Shown here: piece by piece, positions 54,688-62,947 of the stretch
How positions within the stretch are numbered: position 1 is the stretch's first letter
How the letters are laid out: every line of letters begins with the position of its first letter
NCBI GenBank assembly: GCA_040222185.1
Contig: JAVKDP010000044.1
Location: forward strand, 1 to 64,000
Direction: 5' to 3'
Source: JAVKDP01 sp040222185
GTDB lineage: Bacteria > Bacteroidota > Rhodothermia > Balneolales > Balneolaceae
Length of the DNA stretch: 64,000 nt
Notes under the pieces: generated by a model
Database searches by the model: none
Told to the model about the DNA's origin: nothing
The model's input: the letters and a program-made list of their open reading frames with translations, nothing else
Program-made: the position numbers and the translations under genes

Positions 54688-54823
54688 ATAATTTATATAT
54701 TGTACTTGTTAGTCTCGAAAATTAGTGTTTATATACTAAAGATAGGCTAAATGAGGTTATCAATGTGAAATGTTTTTATAAAAAATATATTACTATTAAA
54801 CTTTACTGTTCACTTTCTGATTT

Positions 54824-56269
54824 ATGAGACTTTTAGCTATGGTATTGAGTCGTTATTTGAACTTCAAGTATCCTTTATTATTTATATTTCTATTCGTCGT
54901 TGGTTGTTCAAATTCTTACATAGATGATATCGACAGAAGTGGTGGGTATGAGTATCGACCAGGGTTTCCAGAAGTACGTTTAGTTACTGCTGGTATAGTA
55001 GATGAAATTACAGACAGCACCAAAATCAGCCTAGCTGCTGAAATTGTTTATGGGAGCCTGATCTTTAAGAAATTCGAGGATACTTTTAAAGCCGATGTTG
55101 TTGTTGATGTTCAGATATTGGACCAATCAAACCCAACAAACATAATTAATGTAAAACAGTATCCTGTTACTATTACCCAAAAAGACTCCAGAACTTCATT
55201 AAGCCAGGAAGCTTTTTTAGTGAAAAAGGAATACCCTGCACAACCAGGTGACTACCTGATACACTTTTCTGTTACTGATCTGAGTAATAACAAACAAACT
55301 GTACGTTCATCCACAGCTTATATACCTAATCCTGCAGAGACAACTCCTCATATTACAAATATTAGAGTATTCTCAAAAAATGACCCTTTAGAAGACACTT
55401 TCGATCCTGTCACAACCTATGATCTATCTAATAATGCAGACTCAATTAGATTTGTATTCCAGGTAACGAATAATAATCCGCAAGAACCCTTGGAGCTCAG
55501 TTCAAGATTAATCAAATTTAGATCTGATACGTCTTATGCACGACCTATGAGCTTCCCGAATTATAATTCATCCAGCTTAGCTTCAAAAGGAATAGCTTTT
55601 GACAAATACGAGGTCATAAATTCCTCCAGAAGGATCATAAACCAATCAGGTAGTGTGTCTATCGAATTCGCATTTCCAGGCTTAGACAGAGGGAATTATC
55701 GTTTTGAGGTAAATAATGTTTCTGAAAATGGGGTAAAACTCTTCAAGGCTAGAGAGTTTAGTATAAAAAGCCCTAATTACCCTTCTTTGAAATCTGCTCG
55801 AGAATTAGCGGCTCCTTTATATTATTTAATGGGCAAGAAAGAGTTTAATAAACTCATGGAAATTGAAGATGAAGTTGAGCTGAAGAAAGCGATTGACAGG
55901 TTTTGGTTAAACAATATCAAAAATGAAAGAATCGCTTTAAGCGTTATTTCACTTTACTATGAGCGAGTTGAAGAGGCAAACAAACAATTTTCGAGCTTTA
56001 AAGAAGGTTGGAAAACTGATTTAGGAATGGTTTATATCCTATTTGGACCTCCATGGTATGTTCTAAACTCATTAGATGAATCCCGCTGGTCTTATTCACA
56101 TGATGTCTATGACTTTGATTATAATTTCTTTTTTAAAGCCTCTCGGTTAAAAAGCAGGGCTTTCCCATTTGACAATTTCCTGCTTTTAAGAAATAATCAG
56201 TATTTCAGTATACAGTATCAACAAGTTCAAAAGTGGCTTACGGGTACGATATTGCGGGATAATCTATAA
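54824..56269 (+). CDS. GWxTD-domain lipoprotein
   Basis: 481 residues. The signal region ends in the lipobox VVGC. A long beta-rich domain (residues 40-310) is followed by GWKTDLGMVYILFGPPWYVL (from residue 395), the defining motif of the GWxTD domain found in Acidobacteria and some Bacteroidetes-related lineages. The domain has no known function. Either of two ATGs (54824 or 54839) could begin the signal peptide. It is divergent from pyruvate kinase and converges on a second lipoprotein gene with 7 bases between stops. Confidence 0.85.
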   Translation: MRLLAMVLSRYLNFKYPLLFIFLFVVGCSNSYIDDIDRSGGYEYRPGFPEVRLVTAGIVDEITDSTKISLAAEIVYGSLIFKKFEDTFKADVVVDVQILDQSNPTNIINVKQYPVTITQKDSRTSLSQEAFLVKKEYPAQPGDYLIHFSVTDLSNNKQTVRSSTAYIPNPAETTPHITNIRVFSKNDPLEDTFDPVTTYDLSNNADSIRFVFQVTNNNPQEPLELSSRLIKFRSDTSYARPMSFPNYNSSSLASKGIAFDKYEVINSSRRIINQSGSVSIEFAFPGLDRGNYRFEVNNVSENGVKLFKAREFSIKSPNYPSLKSARELAAPLYYLMGKKEFNKLMEIEDEVELKKAIDRFWLNNIKNERIALSVISLYYERVEEANKQFSSFKEGWKTDLGMVYILFGPPWYVLNSLDESRWSYSHDVYDFDYNFFFKASRLKSRAFPFDNFLLLRNNQYFSIQYQQVQKWLTGTILRDNL

Positions 56270-56276
56270 AAGACCT

Positions 56277-56948
56277 TTAGAAGAAAATTGTGCCGAGAAA
56301 GGCTTCTGCATTGAGTTCTTCTCTTATTTTCTCATTTATTGCAACCGTATTAGTTGTACCTCTTGGATTCAGAAAGTTGTCTTCTGCATCTACAAATACC
56401 TTTTCCATATCAATTCTGGATCGTAAAAAGATAGTCTCATTGGTATCTGTTACAAAGATAGGGTCAAAGAAATATTTTTTTATAAAATCTATATCACTCC
56501 GGTAGGTAAATGATTCCCCATTAACACTCCCTTCAATAATAATAGAGTAATTGTTGTCTCCACCAAAAAAATCAGGATCAAGTATCGTAGCACCATCTTC
56601 CACAGGAGCTAATGACAATTCATACGAGACAAAACCATTAAGTTCGAAACCTAAACCAGTAGAGATAACAATCCTGTCACCTGAAGCAGAAGCGTCATAG
56701 CCAAATATGAGTGCATTAATATCTGAACCAGTTCTTAATTCTGTCGAATCCTCTGTGATAAGAGAGAAGCTGTTTACGGCATATTTAAACTCTTCAATTC
56801 TAAGCGTATCCTCACCAAAAAATAGATCCGTATTGAGATTATCCACTAAAAAAAGAACTTCTACTCTTTTTTGAATTTCAAAATCGGACTTGAGACAGCC
56901 TGTAAATAAAAAAAGTGAAGCTACCAGGACTAAAAAACTGTTTTTCAT
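56277..56948 (-). CDS. Lipoprotein, function unknown
   Basis: 223 residues with a clear lipoprotein signal (MKNSFLVLVASLFLFTG then Cys18). The mature part is beta-rich and acidic: LRIEEFKYAVNSFSLITEDS near residue 50, and GFELNGFVSYELSLAPVEDG in the middle. The order of strands is reminiscent of the MbnP-like lipoproteins of Bacteroidetes, but I do not see the histidine/cysteine motifs, so I leave it unnamed. It has its own upstream region after the susCD terminator. Confidence 0.7.
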   Translation of the reverse strand: MKNSFLVLVASLFLFTGCLKSDFEIQKRVEVLFLVDNLNTDLFFGEDTLRIEEFKYAVNSFSLITEDSTELRTGSDINALIFGYDASASGDRIVISTGLGFELNGFVSYELSLAPVEDGATILDPDFFGGDNNYSIIIEGSVNGESFTYRSDIDFIKKYFFDPIFVTDTNETIFLRSRIDMEKVFVDAEDNFLNPRGTTNTVAINEKIREELNAEAFLGTIFF

Positions 56949-57034
56949 TGTATTTGATCTGTTATTAAAAGTGATTAACCGCTACGGGAACTATTTATTA
57001 TCGTTTGATCCAGATAAAAAATAGCAAAAATAAA

Positions 57035-57062
57035 AAAGCCACACTTACAAAAGTGTGGCTTT
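57035..57062 (-). terminator. Intrinsic terminator of the susC-susD-lipoprotein operon
   Basis: A perfect 12-base stem (AAAGCCACACTT / AAGTGTGGCTTT) with loop ACAA is followed on the minus strand by a T-rich run. It stands 21 bases after the stop of the last operon gene. Confidence 0.93.
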
Positions 57063-57083
57063 AACAAAAGTACTTGTCAAGGC

Positions 57084-57803
57084 TTACTTAGCCATAAAGA
57101 CATTTGAACTCTTTAGGTTTTCAGCTAATACAAAACCAGCAGTATCACCAAGGTCTAAAGTCAATAAAACTTCACCCGCAGTGAATGAGCCAGTTAGATC
57201 TGATACAGCAAATGTTAAATCAGGAGCACCACCGCCCCCTAGGTTAGCATCTGTGATTGTAAATGTATCAGCGCTTGCATAGCCAGTACCACCTGTAGCA
57301 ACAGTAACTGTAGCAACACCATCAGCATCAACTGATACATCAAATGTTGCACCTGTTCCTGAACCACCAGTAGCAGCTAAACCTGAATAATCAGCTTCAA
57401 CTCTAAAACTATCAGCATCAGCAGCACCTGTAACAGCAACAGCATTAATTGTAGTAACTACAAAGTTAACTGTGATGTCAGCAGTTGCTTCTCCAGCACT
57501 AATAGTAATTGGTGAAGGAGTTGCAAAGCTATAATCAGTACCCGCTCTTGCAGTTGAAGAAGCGTTAGCACTAAAGTTCACTGCAATATCAGATGAAGCA
57601 ACTCCATCTGCAGATATTAACTGAACCTGAATAGTAGTTGATGTGTTAGTAGCACTCAGATTGTTGTTGTCTTCCAATGGGAAGAATGCAAGCTGATCTG
57701 GTCCATCATATGTCTTTTCAACATCGCCTTTGTCAAATAGGTCATCGCAACCTACAAACAAAACCGGTATCAAAAGAAGTAATGAAAATATTTTGTTTTT
57801 CAT
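57084..57803 (-). CDS. Calx-beta/DUF4843-like lipoprotein with a GGTGY-type insert, third gene of the susCD operon
   Basis: 239 residues from the ATG at 57803, which begins the lipoprotein signal (LLLIPVLFVGC, Cys19); the frame runs on 21 codons upstream but into the susD gene. The first half resembles surface Calx-beta-like modules (SDIAVNFSANASSTARAGTDYSF, SAGEATADITVNF). The middle contains GTGATFDVSVDADGVATVTV then GGTGYASADTFTI, a pattern common in tail and surface proteins of marine phages. Proteins in this position after SusD usually help bind a ligand at the surface. Ligand unknown. Confidence 0.75.
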   Translation of the reverse strand: MKNKIFSLLLLIPVLFVGCDDLFDKGDVEKTYDGPDQLAFFPLEDNNNLSATNTSTTIQVQLISADGVASSDIAVNFSANASSTARAGTDYSFATPSPITISAGEATADITVNFVVTTINAVAVTGAADADSFRVEADYSGLAATGGSGTGATFDVSVDADGVATVTVATGGTGYASADTFTITDANLGGGGAPDLTFAVSDLTGSFTAGEVLLTLDLGDTAGFVLAENLKSSNVFMAK

Positions 57804-57834
57804 AGTAGTATAGTCTTTGAAATTTATTTTAGAA

Positions 57835-59337
57835 TTATTCTGAAACTTCGTATTCAGGATTTTCAACTAGAAGCGGATTAACGTTCTGAAGTGTAGTTCC
57901 GAATGGAGCAAGAATTCTGAATGAATCAGATCTCATCTTAAGATCAGCACTTACACCACTAGGAATATCTCTTCCTAATCGCTTTAGATCCCAAAAACGG
58001 TGACCTTCTACTACAAGCTCTCTAGTTCTTTCGTTTAAGATTTCATCTTCGAAAGCAGTGATATTAGCAAAATCACCAGCAGCTACAGGACCTAGTCCAC
58101 GAGCAGCTCTTAGAGTATTTAGCGGGCCAACACCAGCAGCAATACCACCAGATTTAGCAGCAGCCTCAGCTTGAATCAGATATAACTCAGCAATTCTAAA
58201 ATAAGGGATATCATCTACAAAGTTTCCTTTGTAACCATTCCACTTAGTTACTGAAAAGCCTTCATCATTAATAGTTGCACAACCGTTAGCTGTAGCACCA
58301 CTTGTTTGCTGTGCGATACAGTCGTTGTACCATCCTTGAAGTCTGTTATCAGCAGGATCATACAAATCTAACACATAGTTAGTAGGAACTTGCGCTACCC
58401 ATTGATCAGAAGTATAAGCAGCTAAGCCAGAGTTAGTGTTACCACCAGCAATAGCTTCAGTGCTTGCATTAACTTTGATTTCAAATAATGCTTCTGGGTT
58501 TGCCATAGCAAACATAGTACCGATAGCAGCTGAGTCACTAACAAGAGTTAAACCACTTGCAGTAATTGCAGCCTGAGCAGCAGTACTTGCAGCAGCCCAT
58601 TCGCCTGCATACAACTCAACTCTTGCTTGCATCGCCATTGCGAACTCCATAGTAGCAAAACCATTTCTGCTTGTAACTGCACCAGTTGATGAAGCAGTTA
58701 ATAAAGTTATAGCAGATGCTAGATCAGCACGAATCTGAGCGTAAACCTCATCAACAGTATTTCTGGCTACTGGCTCAGCATCAGCTAAATCTAAAGTAGC
58801 ATCTGTTCTAAGCATAACACCCAGGTTGAAACCTGAAGTAGGACCATTGCTAAAGTTACCAGGCTCATAGCCAAGCGCTCTAACAAGAGTATGGTATGCC
58901 CATGCACGAAGTGCAAGTGCTTCACCTCTATATTGGTCTCTAGTAGCATCATCAAGAACTCCATCAGGGATAGAGTTAATAATTAAGTTAGCATCCTGGA
59001 TTAACTCATAAGCTCCACCAAAAGGTGAGATATGAGCTGTACCGCTTGTACTTACAGAATTATTCAAAGCATTGAAACGAGTAGAACCAGGACGGTTAAA
59101 TGTTTCATCAGCTAGAGCTCCAGGTCCTACCATATACTCTGTAGTCATATCAAAACTACCTAGTATTTTAGCGTACATGGAACTTCTAACTCCGTTAACA
59201 CCTGCTTCAGTCTCTAACGCATCACTTACAGAAATCTGTGTAGATGGTTGTGCGTCATCAAATATTTCATCGCAGCTCCACATTCCTACTAAGAGAAATG
59301 AGAAAGCTAGATATTTTATTAGTTTAATTTTTTTCAT
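57835..59337 (-). CDS. RagB/SusD-family surface lipoprotein
   Basis: 500 residues. Lipoprotein signal MKKIKLIKYLAFSFLLVGMWSC with Cys22 as the lipid anchor. Four TPR-like helical pairs typical of SusD (DANLIINSIPDG, RGEALALRAWAYHTLVRALGYEPG, AEPVARNTVDEVYAQIRADLASAI) and the late YFRIAELYLIQAEAAAKSGG and ILNERTRELVVEGHRFWDLKRLGRD are present. It caps the SusC barrel and captures the ligand. There is no glycoside hydrolase nearby, so the substrate need not be a polysaccharide. Confidence 0.95.
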   Translation of the reverse strand: MKKIKLIKYLAFSFLLVGMWSCDEIFDDAQPSTQISVSDALETEAGVNGVRSSMYAKILGSFDMTTEYMVGPGALADETFNRPGSTRFNALNNSVSTSGTAHISPFGGAYELIQDANLIINSIPDGVLDDATRDQYRGEALALRAWAYHTLVRALGYEPGNFSNGPTSGFNLGVMLRTDATLDLADAEPVARNTVDEVYAQIRADLASAITLLTASSTGAVTSRNGFATMEFAMAMQARVELYAGEWAAASTAAQAAITASGLTLVSDSAAIGTMFAMANPEALFEIKVNASTEAIAGGNTNSGLAAYTSDQWVAQVPTNYVLDLYDPADNRLQGWYNDCIAQQTSGATANGCATINDEGFSVTKWNGYKGNFVDDIPYFRIAELYLIQAEAAAKSGGIAAGVGPLNTLRAARGLGPVAAGDFANITAFEDEILNERTRELVVEGHRFWDLKRLGRDIPSGVSADLKMRSDSFRILAPFGTTLQNVNPLLVENPEYEVSE

Positions 59338-59365
59338 TGGTATATATCCTTTTTACTTATTTCAA

Positions 59366-62300
59366 TTAGAAACTAATATCGATTCCACCATATACCTGCT
59401 TCTCAGTTGGGTATGAAGCAAAGATTTGGTTTCCGTAGATATCATTTACACCTCTAGCAAACTCTGGGTCATACCATGGCCAAGAAGTTATAGTAACAAG
59501 GTTAATTGCAGAAGCATACAGTCTCACGCTACGTACACCAAGTCCATCAAGGAATTCAGCTGGTAGGTTGTAGCTTAATGAAACGTTTTTCAAACGAATA
59601 TAACTTGCGTTGTAGATCGCTTGAGTTCCTAACTGAGTACGGTAGTTATCAGTCTCAGGATAATCGTTACCACCTTCGATTGCTCTTGGGTAATAAGTGA
59701 TATCACCAGGATTTCTCCATCTGTCAAGAACTTCAGTGTTCAGGTTCATTAAGAAATCAGGAGTTCTAGTGAAGTAGTAATCAGTACCAGGGAATGCCCA
59801 TTGACCAACACTAAACTGTAGGAAAGCGTCAAGACTTAGTCCTTTATAACTGAAAGTATTACCAAGTCCACCAACGGCATCAGCAACACCATCTTTGTAC
59901 TCTACTCTATCAGCTACACCAGGAGTGTAAGAAATGTTTCCATCAGCATCGTACCACATTGGACGACCGTCAGCAGGGTTAACACCAGCCCATCTTGGAA
60001 CCTGGATAACACCTAATTGCTTACCAATTTGTAGAGATGTGAATCTGTCATCAGGACGGATATCAACACCATCAGGTAGCTCAAGAATTTCACTACGAGT
60101 GAAAGCTACGTTAAATCTAGTATTCCAGTTGAAGCTGTTAGTACTAACGTTAGTAGTGTTAACTTCGAACTCAATACCTTCATTTCTGATGCTACCAATG
60201 TTTTCAGTAATTGAACCGAATCCACTATCGCTAGGTAACGGACGACCAAATAATAGTTCGTCATTATCTTTTTGGTAAAGGTCAATAGAACCAAATACTC
60301 TACCTTCAAATAATTCGTAATCTAAACCGATGTTTAATTCCTTCGCTTCTTCCCAAGTTAGGTTGTTGTTCGCTAACTGAGTAGGAGTTACAGCAGAAGA
60401 ACCTAAATACGTACCGTTTAGACCGAATAAGTTCTGAGAGTTAAAGTTACCAATCGCAGAGTTACCAGTAATACCGTAACCTACTCTTAGTTTAAGATCA
60501 TCAAAAAGTCCATCAGGGAAGAAATCTTCTTCACTAATTCTCCAAGCACCAGATACAGATGGGAAGAATGCCCAACGTACATCAGCACCAAAACGAGAGT
60601 GACCGTCATAACGACCAGTAAATGATAAGAAGTACTTCTCGTCGTAGTTATACTTCAGGTTAGTAAAGTAACTAGATACGATATACTGAGTATTAGAACC
60701 ACCAGCACTTACAGGAGTAGCAGTTGCGTTCAGTACATCAAAGAAAGAACCTGCAATGTTATCACCTCTAGTGTTGTAAGTTTCTGAGTAAACATTTTTG
60801 TACTCAGTACCAGCAAGACCAGAAACATTATGAATTCTATCAAAAGTGTAACGACCGCTAAATACTAGACGGCTTTGAACGTTTTGGATGTTTCTGTTAA
60901 CATAAGTAATCCAACCATTTTGAACAGGAGCTGCAATTGCAGATCTGTACTGCTCATCCTGAGTGTTACGGTAATCAACAGCTACCTGGCCACGAACGTT
61001 TAACCAGTTTGTGATTTCATAAGTCATGCTCGCATCAGCAAGTACTTGGTTAACTTCAACACTTCTGTCAACTTCGTCACGAACAACAGCTGGGTTGTTA
61101 TTTAGACCGAAACGAGTTTCAGGGTTGTAAGATCCATCAGCAAGGTATGGGAAACTCATTGGAGCTTCGAACATAGCCTGAGAAGGAGGACAGTTAATAA
61201 AGTTACCATCCTGGCAAACACCAAATTGAGTACTTCTAGAAACGTTTAACGTAACAGCAGTGCTTAATTTGCTATTGATTCTGTGATCAATATTAGTTCT
61301 TAAGTTAACTCTTGTAAAGTCAGTATTGAAAGCAGTTCCTTCTGTGTCTTCAAAACCACCAGAAAGGAAATATGTAGTTGATTCGTTACCACCAGATACA
61401 GATAGAGAGTACTTTTCAGTTACACCTTCATCAAAAATGAAATCCTGCCAATCAGTATTTGGAAGAGTAGGATTATCTGGATCGTATCCTGGTGCATTAG
61501 CTGCATCAAAGAAAGAAACAAAGAAATCAAAATAATCTTGAGTGTAGAATGAGATGTCTTCAGTTAAAGCAACACCATCATTAATAGCGAATGCTTCACC
61601 CATGTATTGAACATACTGATCAGAAGAAATGTAATCTACGTTTCTAGAAAGATTTCTAATACCACGCTCAACATTAGCACTAACTTGAGTAGCACCTCTT
61701 TGTCCACGCTTAGTAGTAATGATAACTACACCAGCAGCAGCCTGAGATCCATAGATTGCAGAAGCAGCAGCATCTTTCAATACTTCAATAGATTCGATAT
61801 CAGCAGGGTTAATAGCATTTAATGGAGTAGTACTTGTTAAATTAGAAGTATTTCCAAGTTCAATTTGTACACCATCAACGATGTAAAGCGGCTCAGAAGC
61901 AGCGTTTACAGAACCATTACCACGAATATTTACCTGGAACGCAGAACCTGGGTTTCCAGAAGTAGTACTGATTGTTACCCCAGCAGCACGACCTTGTAGT
62001 ATGGATTGAGCATTTTGTAACGATACATTTTGAATTTCAGATGCTCGTACACTAGATATAGAACCTGTTAATTCTCGTTTGGTAGTAACTGCATAGCCGG
62101 ACACAACAAGTTCATCTAATCCAATCGAATCAAATTCTAAAGTTGCGTTCAGGACAGTTTCTTGATTCGATGAAACAGTAACTGTTCTCTCGAATGTTGT
62201 GTAACCAATAAATGTAACTGTAACTGTATAGGTACCAGAAGGGACATTTTCGATTCTGTAGTCACCGTCGGCATCAGTAGCATCGCCACGGTTTAACTCC

Positions 62301-62434
62301 ACAATCAAAACACTCGCACCTGGAACGGTTTCGCCGTCAGTGTCTGTAACAGTACCACGTATCACACCTTGTGCGTAGATACCTGCAGACAAAGAGAAGG
62401 CACAGACTAACATTGTTAGTAACTTCTTTAACAT
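59366..62434 (-). CDS. SusC/RagA-family TonB-dependent outer-membrane receptor
   Basis: About 1,022 residues from the ATG at 62434, which follows AGG at a suitable distance; the ATG four codons upstream (62446) is the alternative. Signal peptide (...FSLSAGIYA before Q), a carboxypeptidase-like regulatory domain (GVIRGTVTDTDGETVPGASVLI), the TonB plug (LQGRAAGVTISTTSGNPG, IVDGVQIELGN, IEVLKDAAASAIYGSQAAAGVVIITTK) and a 22-strand barrel ending in IDISF. It imports a bound ligand with its SusD partner. Codon choice is strikingly uniform (AAC, GGT, TCT), suggesting high expression. Confidence 0.96.
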   Translation of the reverse strand: MLKKLLTMLVCAFSLSAGIYAQGVIRGTVTDTDGETVPGASVLIVELNRGDATDADGDYRIENVPSGTYTVTVTFIGYTTFERTVTVSSNQETVLNATLEFDSIGLDELVVSGYAVTTKRELTGSISSVRASEIQNVSLQNAQSILQGRAAGVTISTTSGNPGSAFQVNIRGNGSVNAASEPLYIVDGVQIELGNTSNLTSTTPLNAINPADIESIEVLKDAAASAIYGSQAAAGVVIITTKRGQRGATQVSANVERGIRNLSRNVDYISSDQYVQYMGEAFAINDGVALTEDISFYTQDYFDFFVSFFDAANAPGYDPDNPTLPNTDWQDFIFDEGVTEKYSLSVSGGNESTTYFLSGGFEDTEGTAFNTDFTRVNLRTNIDHRINSKLSTAVTLNVSRSTQFGVCQDGNFINCPPSQAMFEAPMSFPYLADGSYNPETRFGLNNNPAVVRDEVDRSVEVNQVLADASMTYEITNWLNVRGQVAVDYRNTQDEQYRSAIAAPVQNGWITYVNRNIQNVQSRLVFSGRYTFDRIHNVSGLAGTEYKNVYSETYNTRGDNIAGSFFDVLNATATPVSAGGSNTQYIVSSYFTNLKYNYDEKYFLSFTGRYDGHSRFGADVRWAFFPSVSGAWRISEEDFFPDGLFDDLKLRVGYGITGNSAIGNFNSQNLFGLNGTYLGSSAVTPTQLANNNLTWEEAKELNIGLDYELFEGRVFGSIDLYQKDNDELLFGRPLPSDSGFGSITENIGSIRNEGIEFEVNTTNVSTNSFNWNTRFNVAFTRSEILELPDGVDIRPDDRFTSLQIGKQLGVIQVPRWAGVNPADGRPMWYDADGNISYTPGVADRVEYKDGVADAVGGLGNTFSYKGLSLDAFLQFSVGQWAFPGTDYYFTRTPDFLMNLNTEVLDRWRNPGDITYYPRAIEGGNDYPETDNYRTQLGTQAIYNASYIRLKNVSLSYNLPAEFLDGLGVRSVRLYASAINLVTITSWPWYDPEFARGVNDIYGNQIFASYPTEKQVYGGIDISF

Positions 62435-62446
62435 AGATGACCTCAT

Positions 62447-62720
62447 ATGTTTGTTTTTTATTAATAGTGAATCTTACTTGTAAGAGTAGCTTATAATCGT
62501 CACAAATAAGTATGCCTTCTAAATTCAACAATAAAAAAATATAAAGCAAGTCTTTACTTAATCTAATTACATGAAGCAATGTGCGTATTTAGCACTATAA
62601 GTATAGATAAACGAATATTGGGAGTTATCCGAATCCTGATGCTGTTTGTTATCAACTAGATAAGGCACCTTTTAAATAAGGAATACTATATATATGCCTT
62701 TATTACCCAAAAATAAAAAA
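62447..62720. other. Gene-free region upstream of susC
   Basis: About 270 bases, A/T-rich, with stop codons in all useful frames on both strands. It must contain the susC promoter and leader. I found no clear TAnnTTTG element, riboswitch fold or repeat. Confidence 0.5.
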
Positions 62721-62746
62721 AGCCTTTCCAGTTTTCCGGAAAGGCT
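62713..62746 (-). terminator. Intrinsic terminator of the tRNA-fMet gene
   Basis: Arms AGCCTTTCC (62721-62729) and GGAAAGGCT (62738-62746) enclose an 8-base loop. On the minus strand a long T-rich run follows. It is 7 bases past the tRNA 3' end. Confidence 0.9.
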
Positions 62747-62753
62747 TTTATAG

Positions 62754-62826
<73 letters not shown>

Positions 62827-62839
62827 ATTTTGTGGATTA

Positions 62840-62847
62840 CAAATATA
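62840..62847 (-). promoter_or_regulatory. Bacteroidetes-type -7 element for tRNA-fMet
   Basis: Reads TATATTTG on the minus strand, a perfect TAnnTTTG match 13 bases upstream of the tRNA 5' end. The expected -33 TTTG is not at the usual distance. Confidence 0.5.
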
Positions 62848-62947
62848 CACTTTTTATCCCCCTAACATCAATACAAAAGTTTTCTTTTTTTCAGCTCTGC
62901 TGATTTAATCTTTCTATATTTCAGGATAAAATTTAATTCCCCAAAAA

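Noticed and set aside
62337..62579. 80-codon minus-strand frame across the susC start
   Set aside because: Overlaps the conserved susC signal peptide in another frame and has no recognisable domain.
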